A stretch of DNA of 64,000 nucleotides from Blattamonas nauphoetae (lineage: Eukaryota > Preaxostyla > Oxymonadida). Position numbers and translations under genes: made by a program. The stretch spans positions 1-64,000 of the forward strand of contig JARBJD010000087.1 in NCBI GenBank assembly GCA_033064195.1, read 5' to 3'. The notes under the pieces are model-generated. The model did not search any database. It saw only the letters and a program-made list of their open reading frames with translations, and was not told where the DNA came from. Positions 12,160-25,600 of this stretch are shown here, piece after piece (position 1 is the stretch's first letter; every line of letters begins with the position of its first letter).

Positions 12160-13124
12160 AAATAGTCATCAGAACGACGTGGAAGAGTCTTAAACTTTGA
12201 TAAATGATAAAAACTCCCACATTCTTGTTTTTCATGTTTTTTTTGAACTATTTGATTTGTTTTCTGTCTCTGATTCTTTAGACAGCGTCTAGCTATTAGG
12301 TCCACATTCTGGGCATCCTCATTCTGTTTCCTGGCGACTGACATTCACTTCGACACTTGGGGAGGACAATATTGGTGTGAGCCCATGAAATCCTATCCGA
12401 CCCAAGTTCCATGAATGATGTCTGTGGACAGCGAGAGGGGAACCAATTTCCAAGCAAGAGCGACTTACATCGAGATAACACAGAACCTACTTGAGGTAAG
12501 TTCAATTCAAATACGTAGGGGCGTCGCCGACGGTTATCGTGAGAATTTTGGCAAAAGTTCGATATAAGGGTCGGATCAACTTCAAATTTTCAAAAAGAGT
12601 TTTTCTTCAATACTGTGTTTCTTTTCGTACTAATAACAAGTTATGAATGAGGAAACATGATGAAAGGACTCAATTCGATGAAAGTTTGTCAAGATCAACC
12701 TTGAAAAAATGTTCTGGGGTGAAAACTCGAGTGAAGTGTGGTTTATTCGGTTTTTCTTCAATTTATTCTGTTTTCACAAAGTATCTCGAGGAAAGTTGTG
12801 TTCTCCGAATTAACCTTACTTGTTACGAGTTTTCCCATTATACTCAGGTTGGGTCTAATGCCAAAATGAATTAGTTCGACCATATCATTAAGTTTTTGTG
12901 AAAAGCTCGAGTTATGGCAGGTTTGTCTTTTCCATGTTTCACAAATTATTGTAGAAGGTTGACATCATGGCAAACCAACAGGTGCGTGAGTAAATTGAAG
13001 AAAATTCCACGCCGTCCTATGAAACACAAGTTCGTCGGAGAGCATCGAAACAGAAGCAACGTACATTACATGGTCTGCCCGTTTTCATTCCACATCTTGA
13101 ACAGATGATATCTTCAGAATCCCT
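12160..13124. other. Palindrome centre, nothing recognised
   Basis: AT-rich DNA between two transposase-like loci. Only short frames; no RNA or repeat recognised. Confidence 0.4.
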
Positions 13125-14523
13125 GTGGATGGGGATGAAGACACAGACATTCTCTCCGATTTCCCCGCCGCCGAAATACTAGCAGAACCTTCCTCTCCGA
13201 ACCTATTCTGTGACTTTATCTCGCCCAATGTCCGTACTGTTGCCCTTGGTGGGCCTCCTCAATCACCATCGCCTCCTGCCTTACTCCAAAATTTCGTGTC
13301 ACCTCCTGTCCTCAACCTTGCTATTCAGAACTCTCATCCCACTCCTCCCCTCCTTCAACCACCTGAGCCCAGACTCATCCAGAAAACAAAAAAGGAGTTG
13401 TACAACGAAATGAAGGCGTAGAATCTGATATCATGCTCCTATTCGACCTTCACAAAACAAACACAACATCTCAAAAGGGCAAAGCGTCGGACGGACGTCT
13501 GACAATATTGTGAAGCGGGCAAGAAGTTAGAAAGGAAGTAACAAACCTTTGAAGCTCAAGGCCGTGAACTGACTGATGGAGAGTTGGCAGACTTAAACCT
13601 CTATCATCAACATAAAGCATCCGTCGCTCAACAAAGACAGTTCTACCATGACACAATCAATTGTCTCGACAATCATTTGGTACTATTCCTCATGGATTGT
13701 CAGCAGAACTGGAAGCTCCCCATAGCCAACACACAAATTGGACGGGAGTTCTACGAATCAACACAGTGCTCTCACCTTTGTATCATAGCATTCATACGAT
13801 ACCAGGTTTGTTGTTGAATGTCTCAAACCCCTGATGCAGAATGATTTGTATCGACAAAAACGAAACGTTCACATCTTCACTGATTCCGGCCCCCACTTTC
13901 ACAACAAGCATCTACTGGGTTTGCCTTCCATCCCAACAATCCCACCACAAGGCGCAAAGACATGAAGGTCTCGTTCTTCTCCGAGTGTCATGGGAAGAAC
14001 GAGTGCGACTCGGAGTTTGGATTATGTACGCGATCATCTTGGGGACCGACGATTAGAATCGACAGATCACCTGCTCGAATTCTTCAATCACATAGTTAAC
14101 CGCACCACCAGAAAAAGAGTAGGCGTTCTTAATTCTCTTTCTTTGGATTCTTCTTTACCCACTTCACCAACAACTCCCAACTGTTCCACATCACCACATC
14201 TCACTCGGTCTCACGTCACCTAACACTTCAATTGTTTCACCACGTCGGCTCACCGAGGACTCATTGACCAACATGGTCATTGACGAGGCTAGACGATGGC
14301 CTTCCTGTACTTTAGGTCGCGCCTCAGGTACTTGCAGGTCCTGGGCCCAGCCATCGTTTCCCAGCGATTGTGGTGAGACAGTTGAGTGGGAGGTGGAGAC
14401 TACTGTGAAGCGGAGGTGTGTGTGGAGTGGTTCACTCCTGATTTCATTTCGAAAGAACCCAATTGGTGACAAATCCTGGACGTAAAAATGGACATATCGC
14501 CCATATTCAAAGGGAAAACCCAC
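13125..14523 (+). mobile_element. Decayed transposase-like locus
   Basis: Pieces of one protein-like sequence appear in different plus-strand frames. They include a stretch around 13580-13800 (LDNHLVLFLMDCQQNWKLP), one around 13850-13920 (VHIFTDSGPHFHNKH), and one around 13960-14020 (FFSECHGKNECDSEFG). The spacing of D residues and the HGK...CD motif are like a DDE-type transposase known to me from protist repeats, but I cannot name the family. The copy is broken at several places. A Pro/Ser-rich frame (13125-13421) may be its upstream part. Confidence 0.45.
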
Positions 14524-15233
14524 AAACTTAAGGGTTTCATTGCGCAGCTAACCATGGTCAACTCGGAATGAAAGATGCATACGAATTGCCTGAGAACGTG
14601 GACTTTGCGTATATTATTTCTCTTTGTGAAGAAATCTCATCGTGGCTGAGACAAAGTCCCTCTAGCTTCAGGATACTGACAACGAACCTTCAAGAAAGCG
14701 GAAAATCAACGAAAGCCTTATCTTCAGCTTCCAATGGAAAAACGAGAGATGTGATCCATCACTTTTCCTTCTTTCCCCTCAGCAAACTTTTGAAGTCTGA
14801 GATCAATTAAGTTCGTTGTGAGATCAGTCTGTCTCACAGACGGAAGGAGGGTCTAAGATCAATCTCCCAAATAGATGGTTCAGTATCTTTCTTTTTGTCA
14901 CTCCTCTCTAATTCTGCTCCGTCTTGGATGATCGGGACAGTCTTTTTCACCTCACCATTGACCATATCTTTCATTTTTCTCATGAAAAAATACTTTAAGC
15001 TCTGAAAATGGTGATTTCGACGGTTTGGATCGAACGGAAAAACATGAATTCGATAAATTGTGAGATCAGACCGATCTGAGATCTATGAGATCAAACTCTA
15101 AACCCTGCACATCAGTCTCATTTTTGTGTCTTTTGTTTGCAATTTCCTGAATAATGAATAAAGAAGTGGTTTTCATATCTATTATCAAAAGTGTGTCCCT
15201 AAGACAACCCGTGTCACCGTTGGGGCGCGTTTG
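14524..15233. other. Palindrome centre, nothing recognised
   Basis: AT-rich single-copy DNA up to the start of the right arm. A short frame at 14568-14810 has no recognisable content. Confidence 0.4.
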
Positions 15234-15467
15234 CTCACGATCCTTCTCAGCGACAAGCGGTAGCGACTTTTCGGAAGGAATAAGTGTGAGGTGGGTATGA
15301 TTGACGGTCACAGTTAAGTGATGCCGACATGAACCCCGGGGACAATCTTCCGAATTGTCCTTCTCTCACACAACCTTCAGATCCGTCTGTGCATTTGCCG
15401 AGAGGGCACCATTTTGCCCGTGAAATATGTATAAATACATTGAGGAACACAAAATTTCCACATTTTT

Positions 15468-15539
15468 CACCTTTTCCGGGAATCGAACCCAGAACCCTCA
15501 ACTCGACAGGCTACCGTACTACCAATTGAACAAAGAGGT
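15468..15539 (-). pseudogene. tRNA-Asp(GTC)-like remnant, right arm
   Basis: Mirror copy of 10549-10620, identical as far as I can see, including the intact B box and the weak D and anticodon stems. Confidence 0.5.
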
Positions 15540-17614
15540 TCTGAATTCAAGCTTTTTTTATTGACTTTTGCTCTGATTCTCATCACTTTTTCAAAACAGA
15601 AGAGAAAACAACAGTAATGAATCCCATAAGGTCGGGACCGCTTTGCCACGCGATACAGTCATAAGTTCGAGGTTTTCCTTCCTTTTTTCACCTTCGGTAT
15701 CTGAAAAAGCACCATTATCTCAGGTGCCTCTCTCTCTGCGACAGTTTAGGAGAAGTTTGGAATGACAGTTTCACCCTAACGAATCTACTCTCATCTCAGA
15801 TCGAAGAAGATAGAGGATCATGACAGTCCAGTATTCACAGGCAAAAAAATCCGAAATGTCATTGATCTCTCTCTTTATTCGTGAGATAGCCAAAAGAGGA
15901 ATCCACTTGTAATTTGCCATACCCTTCATGGTCGAAGACGACTAACATTGTGAGGTTTGGATGAGTATCTGACAAGTTATGAAGAAGGAAGCATCAGAAT
16001 GTCTTGTTCCTAAAATAGGGTCCGAGATCAAACACAAATGTAATTTTTGAGGCATCGCGGCATGGTTGAGTTGAGAGAAGGGAAGACAGCGCGGAAACAA
16101 CAAAAATCCGTCATGGTTCAGGACTTCGGATAAATAATAGGTAAAATCCAACAGTTTTGTTCCCCAGCGCTCAGAACAGACACAACACCCAAGATGCGTT
16201 CGTTTCTGAAATTTATGAAAGTCCTCACTTCGTTGGTGCGACAGTTCGCGACCAAATCCATCTACGCAACAGTTTGAATATCACAGACTTCCTCAATTTT
16301 GACAAGCTTGAAAAAACTTTTGGTCACATCACACTAAACCACTTCTTTGATATTGTCAAAATTACAGAATTGGATATTCTACCATCAGTCACAACATCAA
16401 GGATCAAAGATTATATCTCACTTCGATTTATCAGTGGCCCCTTCTCCGTGGAATATCAACCATTTCATTCGCCACAAGCTTATGATTTGGAAAAGTCCTC
16501 CGTCCATCTCACAAAATCCAACACTGAATCAACCAATCACATAATTTGACGAGTTGTAGAGAAGACAGGATGGTGACGGTTTCACCAAACTTCGTTGAAG
16601 CCCCATCTATCATCAACTATTCGGATGAAAAGTGAATCTTTGTTATCGAGAGCAGAACGAGAGTTTGAGAGATCCAGAGTGTGAACAGAAGAGGGGTTGT
16701 GGAGGCCGCCATAAGATCGACCTCCTGAATCACATCAAACACTCTCCTTGGTTTTCACTTCACAAGACTCTTTTTCTTCTTTATTTCAAAAATGGTTGGA
16801 ATTCATTGTTGTGTTATGAATTGGGAAAAATCAGAAAAAAGTGACTGTCGATAAACGCCTAGAGATGATGACGACAACTTTTGTCCGTGACTGAACTATC
16901 AAACTGGGTTTATCAGAGCACTGTAAGAATTAGTGTTTGATTCACTATTATGTTCTGGGTTCAAACTAAGGAGACACCACAAATATTCAGTCTGACCATG
17001 ATCCAACAGTTGTTTTATGTTATAGATGTGTGAAATAATTCAAACCGGGATATAATTCAAGTTTCTCTATAATTATTGAGTTTTTGGGTTCTGAATTGAA
17101 GGATGAAGAGGTTCTGGTTGAGATTCGCGATTGGGGGCGATGATGAAATGTTTTTGTTACTTCGGGTTGAGAAGGGAGAGAGGGGGATCATGTCTTCTAT
17201 CTTCATTGATCTGCAAGTGGTGATATTTTACAAAAAATGTTCACTCCTTGTTGAGAAACCTGTTTCTTTGTCTTCCAATGACAGTAATTCAAGGAGAATC
17301 TCTTCAATACAAACGAAATCCAACTGAAAGTAATTGCTTCATGCCATTGGATTGGATGAAGTTCGATCATCACAGCTCATTGAGATTGGAGGAGGATCCG
17401 ACCCATTAGAAAAACACATGCAAACACTTTAAAACCCCTCTATTCAGAAAAAATACCCGATAAAACATCACAGAATACGTTTGAAATTGAGAGTTTACAC
17501 AAAAATACGGTAAAATGAGAGTATTGAAGAAAGAATTCGTCTTTGGGTCAATAGCTCTCCATACGCGCAGGAGAGATCAGACGGTTTATGATGAGGTGAT
17601 TCTTTGTTGGGAGG
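15540..17614. other. 3' flank of right transporter copy
   Basis: Mirror of 8473-10548. It holds the same unassigned 130-codon frame (16157-16549, plus strand) and nothing else recognised. Confidence 0.35.
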
Positions 17615-20600
17615 TTAGTGGGTGAGGCTGTGGAGGAGTCCATTGAAGGTGGAGTCGGGATTCGCCTTCAGATTCTCGGGCGTGTCGAACTCGGCAACTG
17701 TCCCCTTGTCCATCACCAGAATCCGATCCGAGTCCAGAATCGTGTTCAGCCGGTGAGCAATCACAAGCACAGTCTTGTCTCCGAACTGTTCTCGGATTGT
17801 TCGTTGGATCTTCGCATCTGTTTCAACATCAACGCTTGCTGTCGCTTCGTCCAGCACAACGATCCGACAGTTGTTCAGAATCGCCCTCCCAAAGCACAGC
17901 AGTTGTCGCTGTCCCGCCGAGAAGTTGCTTCCACCCTCAGCCACTTCCGAGTCCAGCCCTGCCGCCATCGACGCCACCACAGACCGCATCTCAACCATCT
18001 CCAGCACCTCCCAAATGCGGTCGTCGGTGCACTGCCCCGCAATGTCGAGGTTGTATCGCACAGTTCCAGTGAAGAGAGTGGGGTCTTGCGGGATAATCGC
18101 AATGGAGCGGCGAACACGTTGGATTTGGACTTTGGAGATATCCACATCGTCGATCACAACTCGTCCTGAGTTCGGCTCCTCGTTGGGATCGATAGGGACA
18201 GGCATGCCGGTGTCCACGTCGATCGAGAGAGGGGAGAGTGCTGGGTCAAGTTCGATCAGTCGGAAGAGCGCAAACAGAAGAGACGACTTCCCAGCTCCTG
18301 TCCTCCCACACACTCCAATCGTCTCCCCGCCCTTCACAGCGAACGAAACATTCTGCAGCACGAAAGGCAGACCTGGTCGGTATCGGAACGTCACGTTCTC
18401 AAAATTGACGTTCCCAACAGATGGCCATTCCGGAGGCGGAGAGACAGAGCTTGCTGATGTTTCCTGAGGAAGGTTGGTTGAATAGAACTGCACACGCTCG
18501 AAGCACGTCATCTTCGAGTCGAGGTCGACGAACTGCATCACGAGGAAGATCCCGAGCATGTTGAAGTTGAGCGACGACGTGAGCGCGACGGACAGCTGCG
18601 GAGGGCTCATCAAGAACCAGCCCAGGATCACCACGCCAGCCACATAGATCGTCGCAATCAGTGACGTGTATGTCGTCCCCCCACGTCTTCCCTTCGTAAT
18701 AAAGAAGAGTCCGCACCGACCACTCGTCCACCTTCTCTTCAAACCGCTTCTTCCATCGGTCTTCCTGATGGAAAGCCCGGATCGTGGAGAGACCCGCGCC
18801 GTTGATCACTTCCGAGAAGATCGACACGACGGGAGAACGCGAGATCGAGTCGAGTCGCTGCAGATCTCTCGCTGCTCGAGAATACAGCACAAGAATCACG
18901 CCGAACAGAAGAAGCACAGGAAGGCCGATCGCAAGGAACGACGGCGTGGAAATCGCGATGATCACGATCTGCCCCACGAACCCGACGACCAGCAGATACA
19001 CGTCGTACAGCAGAACCACCAGGTTCATGTCGGTCTGTGCGATGTCCCCTCCAAAGCGGTTGATCACGCGCCCGAGCGGGGTTGTGTCGAAGAACGAGAC
19101 CGGGCAGTGCATCACGTGGCGAAGCAGCTTGTCGTGGATCATTCGGTTCGAGCGGTGCGTCGAGCAGCCGACGACACACGCGTACAGCATCAGCAGGATC
19201 ATGGACAGAACGGTCAACAGCCCGTACACGCCCAGTTTCCAGTGGAACGTGAGAGGGGCGAACATCGTTGGTTCGGGAACGACGCCCAGCCAGTAATTTT
19301 GGAAGAGTGTGACACCCTCAACAACGATCCCGAAGAGCATGGCGAAGGGAAGCACCCAGACAGGCATCATCGTTGCGATCAGTCGGAAGTACGTTTTCAA
19401 CGAGATCGCACCCGTCGACTGCTCTTCCTCCGTCATCATCTGCCGAGCCGCTTTCTCCGCCTTCTCTTTGTCTTCGAACGGCGAGGCTGTGTTGGAGAGT
19501 GTGGGTGATGGTGTGCACGACGATTGGTTGGTCGAGTCGGTGTCGTGCTCGTCAGCATTTGCGAGTAGATCCGCACTGGTTGAGGTGTTCTCCGCATCTT
19601 CTTGGGGAGCAAGAGCTGGTTCTGGTTTCTTGATCTGTTCCTCTTCTTGTGTCGTGACAGATGTTGAGTCTGCTTTGATTTCTTCATGCTGAGTGGCTGC
19701 TTTCTTCTCCTTCTCTTTTTTCTTCTCTTTCTTTTCCTTCTGGATGATGAATTCATCAAAATTGATCCCCTGCTCTCTCAGTTCCTCGTATCGCCCCTGT
19801 CCAACAATCTGTCCGTCCTTCAACGCCACCACCTTGTCCGCTCTGTCCAAAAATTGGATCTGATTCGTCATCAGCACAATCGTCTTTCCCTTCAGTCTCC
19901 CCAAAATGCATTCGTCCATCAGCATCCGCCCAACATGCGCGTCCACAGCCGAGAGCGGGTCGTCCAGCACCACAATGTCTCTGTCCGAATACACCGCACG
20001 CGCAAGCTGGATGCGTGCCTTCTGCCCTCCACTCAGGTTCACCCCCTTCTCCCCAATCGCTGTTGAGTCTCCTGCCGCCAGCGTCTGCAGGTCTTTCTCC
20101 AGCGCACACACACGGATCACCTCGGCGTACTTCGCTTCGTCGAACGGCATCCCAAACACGATGTTCCCGCGAACAGTGCTGTTGTTGATCCACGCAATCT
20201 GAGGGCAGAACGCAACTGACCCTCTCACGCACACTGTTCCGTTCACGCGCTCCACGTCCCCAGTGATTGCAGCTGCCAGCGACGACTTCCCACTTCCGAC
20301 ACCTCCCACAACCATCGTCAGTGAGCCTGTTGGGATTTGGAGGCACACGTCGGTCAGCACAGAGACACGAGGTTTCTTGGACGAGGGAGAGGGCGAGGAG
20401 GAGGAGGGAGTGGTGGGCTGTTTGGGTGACTCTGTTCGATCATCCACAACCATCTCAGTTTGTTCCACTGTGGCTGTCTTCGCTTTGTCCTGTTTCGCTT
20501 TCTTCGCTTCCTCTTTCCGCTTTGCTTCAAGCTCTCCTTGTTCTGCTTCGGTGAGAGGAACATCAGGTGCCTCTCCCCATCTGAACTCCCCTCCTTCGAT

Positions 20601-21994
20601 TGTGATCGACAGCGATGCGTCGGAAGGTGCTGCTCGTTCCTCAATCTTCATTTCTGGCAGAAGGAGGAAGTCTCGGATACGTCCTGCCGAGATCGCCGTC
20701 ATCTGCCAGAATTGCATGTAGTACGGAAGTTGGGTGGCCTCCCGTGTCATCAGCGTCAGGAAACCCAGGTTGGGCATGACGAACACCGCAAACTCCGATT
20801 CAGCCAGCCCCCGAGTCGCAACCAGCAGGAACATCACCGAAATGTTCACAGAGGCCGGGATGCTGCGGATGATCGCAGACGACATGAACAGCCAAGTCGC
20901 CATCCCCACAGACCCTCGAACCTGCATCTTCCGCTTGTCTTCAATCCGCCTGATGAACACATCTTCCAGACCAGAATATTTCACAACTCGCATTCCCTGC
21001 AGCGTCTCGTTGATCATCTTGTTCCGCTCGTCGTTCGACCCGAGGTACTTCTGCATCGCCACTCCCATCATCATCGTCGCCACCATCGACACCGGCATCA
21101 GCACCAGCCACACAGCAATCGAGATCAGAGCTGTCGCCCCAAAGTCGATGAGAACGAAGACTAATGGGACGATGATTTGGATCGGCAGCAGCAGCACGAA
21201 GTAGATCTGCCAGTAAAGATCCCCCACATTCCGCGTGTCCGCCGTGATCAGCGACAGAAGACGCCCCGAGTCCACTTCTCCCTGAGTGTTCAGGTTCAGC
21301 TTCATCGTCTTGTTGAAGATGAACGAGCTCAACAGCCCTCGCACCGACAGCGTTCGATGGAAGAAGAGCCGATACACCACTCCATCAGCGAGGCCCTGAA
21401 TGTACGGAACCACAATCTGAACAATTCCAGAAGCAAAAGGGAATGTGGGATTCGTGTCTTTGTTTGCGATGTCCTGCAGCAGCAGCTTCATGATCAGCGG
21501 CATGATCAGGTACAGTGCAGTGCTGGGACAGTCTCAACGAGACACCACATACCTCACGAGATACCACACAATGTTCACAAGGAGTGATCTCTTCGACACT
21601 TCGAACAGAATGTAGCTGAAGATGCTTGGTCTCTTCGGTGGCTTCCTGAAACGATAAAGGGGGGAAAAGCAGACTCGGTGGGCGGGTGTTCCGACAGGTC
21701 CCATTCGGCTCGAGTGCGCAGATACTCTTCCTGCTTTTTGATCCACCGCTGTCCACTCCGCGCAACGTTGTATGAAACCTTGTCTTTCTTCCCACATTCA
21801 AAGATATCCTCATTTGTGATCGGTCGGCAACGGCACACGAACGGGTAATAGAAGAAGTAGAACAGATTGAAGCAAAAGTTGTGGTGGTCTTCCAGGTTCT
21901 TTCGCGGCTTGATGACCACAACATCAGTTCCATCCAGCGACTGTTCAGTGCGAATAATTTCATTTTGAGATTTAGGGTGTTTGATATCCTCCAT
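17615..21994 (-). pseudogene. ABC transporter, ABCC/MRP type (right copy, frameshifted)
   Basis: Second copy of the gene at 4097-8472, same exon layout (exon 1 from 21994). Two differences alter the reading. There is one additional Ser codon in the poly-Ser linker before NBD1 (harmless). A run of six C at 18677-18682, where the left copy has five G, shifts the frame inside TMD2. Translation would leave the transporter frame there and stop at about 18399, losing the end of TMD2 and all of NBD2. The downstream part (18742-17615) is otherwise open and intact, so either the copy was inactivated very recently or the extra base is a sequencing or assembly error in a homopolymer. Confidence 0.85.
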
Positions 21995-22065
21995 CTCAAA
22001 TTTGGTTGAAATTAATGGTAAATTGTGTAAGGGCGGATCTGCATCACTCCTTCAACAAGAGTCGA

Positions 22066-22631
22066 AACACAACAAACATCTTCCTTTCTCAGATAGTCTT
22101 TAGTTCTACTCGGGTTCATCTGCTCTGAGAACGGATCTCGACACATTCAAAGATTCCAATTCAGAACCCTCATCTCGATCAGTGGTAAAGGGGGGATCTC
22201 CCTGGTCAATCCAAATCTCTTGTCATCTCTCGTCATTCACTTCCTTGCTTTAACCTCTACTACTGTTCATGTTCAGTCTGTGATTCTCTCGCGATTGCGT
22301 CGGATCGCCTTATCGTTCTTCGTTGGTTGTTTCGAACTCGTTGTTGTTTGTGTCGTTAATTGCCTTTGATATTTCCGAATAATCTGTCATTTCGGACTCA
22401 GAGGATTGTTTAAGAGACGACGGGCAGCTGAACTCTTAAAAACAGCTCTATCTTAGTGTACGAGAACAAGATGTGAAAGGTCGGTAGAAGACAAATGATA
22501 AATGGATTTGCGGGGAAAACGACTAAAATATATGCTCTGAACACAAGCTATGTGAGAGTGAATCACTATGATTCATAGAATCGAGCTGTTCAATGTGATC
22601 AAACTGTGATTTTTTTATCTGACAAGTTGAG
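22066..22631. other. Intergenic region between palindrome and AGL
   Basis: Contains the upstream regions of the divergent right transporter copy and the debranching enzyme gene. No promoter motif or RNA recognised. Confidence 0.4.
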
Positions 22632-25600
22632 ATGGAATCAAAAGTTCCACGCATCCTCACTCTCAATGAAAACGGTTATGTCCAGCATAACTCAATTGTT
22701 CGCGTCAACCTTGGCACGAATTTGACTATCGTTGTCCACCAAGGCACGCCTGTATCACTGCTCAAACTGTACACGAATTATCCGATCGACAAAGACGCCC
22801 AAGCCTTCGATCGCAATCTCTTTGAAGAACTTGAACCATGCAACAAAGAATTAAATGGGTACGAATCAGATTGGACGATACAGTTCAAGATTCACTGCAC
22901 AATTCCTGGCGCGTTCCAATTCAAATTCGGGAAAGACCCACAAAGTATGAACATTTCATCATCAGTTTTATTTTCATCATTCTTCTCAGGTGCCTCTGCA
23001 GGTGCTCGCTTCGTTGTGGAACCGTTCTATATTGTCCATGGACAAAAACTCCCGTCTTCCGGCCTCACGATGCAAACTGTCTACGGCAACTGCCTTGGGC
23101 CCGTTGAACAGTGGCTTCCGGCAAACCCTCCAGATCTTCGAACAGACCCAACAAAACACGTTGAGGAATGCGCTCTCCAAAGCACCATCGAAGCGGGGTA
23201 CAACATGATCCATTTCGCTCCCCTCTGCGAACTAGGAATCAGTGGAAGTGCATATTGTTTGCGGAATCAGCTTGCTCTGGAGCCGACTTGCTTTGGATCG
23301 TGCCCTCCTGCGGAACAATTCCAGAAACTGGAAACCGTCCTCAACCGTCTCGAATCGGAATATGGAGTCTTATCTCTTGTTGACCTGATCTTGAACCATA
23401 CCGCTCTAGATACTCCATGGGTTGTTGATCATCCAGAAGCAACATACAACTTGAATAACAGGTTTGATCTCATTCTTTCTAAAACTCATTTTATTCTTCA
23501 GTCCTCATCTTAGGATGGCATATGAAGTCGACCGTGCATTGATCACCATGTCTCTGTGCATTGCATCCCAGAACCACACAGATTTCCCCCCAATCTACCC
23601 ACCGTCACTCGCTACAACAAAAAAACCAGATCCAATCGTCCATGCGAAACTCCCCCCAGTCCACTTCAAATCTCGAGCGGACATTGAAATTCTTCGCACA
23701 TACATGAAAGAAGAAAGTGTGATTTTTTGTTATTTATGGCTGTTTTTAGTTGTCCACTATCGACTCTGGGAATACCGTGTGATTGACGTGGAAGATTCAG
23801 TGAAGGCGTTCAGACAAGCTATTCCCCGTGGACGACAACCAGGGAACCAATCATACTTCTCCACCCACGATCTCGATCAATTCATCAGCAAGGAGTGCAT
23901 CATCATCGATCCACCACAAGGAAGATGGTCACATCTCATCAACATCAAAAAAGCTCTTCAGCACATGATGCCATTGGCTATGAACGATGAGAAACTTGTT
24001 TGAAATCATTTTACTTTCATGATTTTTGCGTTCTTTCCCAAAATGTAGGTTGCTGAATTCGAGGCCTCCCTCAATCGTGTCAACCTCCCCTTCTTCAAAA
24101 TGTACGACGATGATATCAAGTCGATCATTACCAATTCCTGCAATCTCGTCTATTACGAAAGAATCGACGAATCTGGACCCAAGAGGGGTGCGATCACAAC
24201 TCGCTCCAACCTCATCTATCCATACTTTGGTCACATCAAAGCACCTGGCGGATGGGAAGATGTCGATTATTTGGAATATCTTCAACAATACTCTCTCCAT
24301 CGTCCTCACATCCACTCACCATCATCTCGCCTCACTCAACAGTTCCAAAACGATGTAACCCTTGCTGACACCCCTCCCGATGCACATTCTCCCACTGTTG
24401 ACCCACTCCGAGCCAAGTTTCTGGGAATTCCAGCTGTTTGTAATGGATGGATCATGGGTGGGAACCCAACCGACGATTTCGCCTCCCCTTACTCCAACGC
24501 GTATGTCCGACGTGAAGTTGTCATCTGGGGGGACAATTTCAAACTTCGTTATGGGGATAAACCAGAAGACTCGCCCTTCCTGTGGAACATCATGAAGGAA
24601 TACACAGAATGGAGTGCTCGCCTTTTCCACGGGATCAGATTGGACAATGCCCATTCCACGCCAATCCACGTGAGTGAATACATGCTTGACTGTGCCAGAC
24701 GGATCAATCCAAACGTTTTCATGTTTGCTGAGCTGTTCACAAACAGCGAGGACACAGACGTGGATTATTGTTCCAGACTGGGTGTCTCTGCCATCCTGCG
24801 GGAGGCATTCAACAGAGGCAGTGCTGGCGATCTTGGCTCAGAGATCTACAACAGCGGAGGAGATGGAATCGCGTCTCTTCATTCTGGAAATGGGGAGATC
24901 ACGTGGGTGAAAGGAAGGGGACTGAAATTGGCGCTGTCGGACATCACACACGACAACAGAATGCTTCTGGAGACTCGTGGACCGTTCTCAGCTCTTCCTC
25001 TCGCAGCGGCCGTCGCAGCAAGCCCAACACCAATCCTGACAACAAAGGGAATGGATGAGATGTATCCACATCGAATCAACACAAACACAAAGAAACTGTA
25101 CTGCATCCCTCCAACTCTTCGCTCACTCCCCAAAAAAGGAAATGTACCGTCCATCAGAGGGATCCTGGACGCTCGAAGGGTGCTGTCTCGACTGCATGGA
25201 ACTCTCGCAGCGATGGGCTACTCGGAACTGTATGTGAATGTGGATCAGATGACAGGAATCATCAGTGTTGTCCGATCTCATCCACTCACTCATCGAGGAT
25301 ACACATTCATCATCCACACTGTGTTTGATCAAGGCCACAGAGCAAAGATGAAGCTGCCCAAACCACAGACAAGCCATCCCAACCCTCGAGACGATTGGAT
25401 CGACCAGATCATGCAATGCAAGGCGAGTCCGTCTCATCCAGTTCTCCTTCCACTCGGCGATGCACAGGAGAAGTGGGCATATGATTGCGAGATCAGTGGA
25501 GTTGTTCGTCATCTGGAATTGTTCTCATATGTTGTCGACGCTGCCCCATCCCACAAACAAACCCAACCTGAACAACCAGAGAAAGAAAAAACAAAGACAG

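Larger units (their letters stand above)
15234..22065 (-). repeat. Right arm of giant palindrome
   Basis: Reverse-complement copy of 4029-10854 with about 4.4 kb of single-copy DNA between the arms. It carries the second transporter copy, the same 3' flank and the same tRNA-like remnant. Homology stops abruptly at the inner edge (CTCACGATCC) and fades at the outer edge after about 21995, where the last ~70 bp have roughly a dozen differences from the left copy. Confidence 0.93.
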
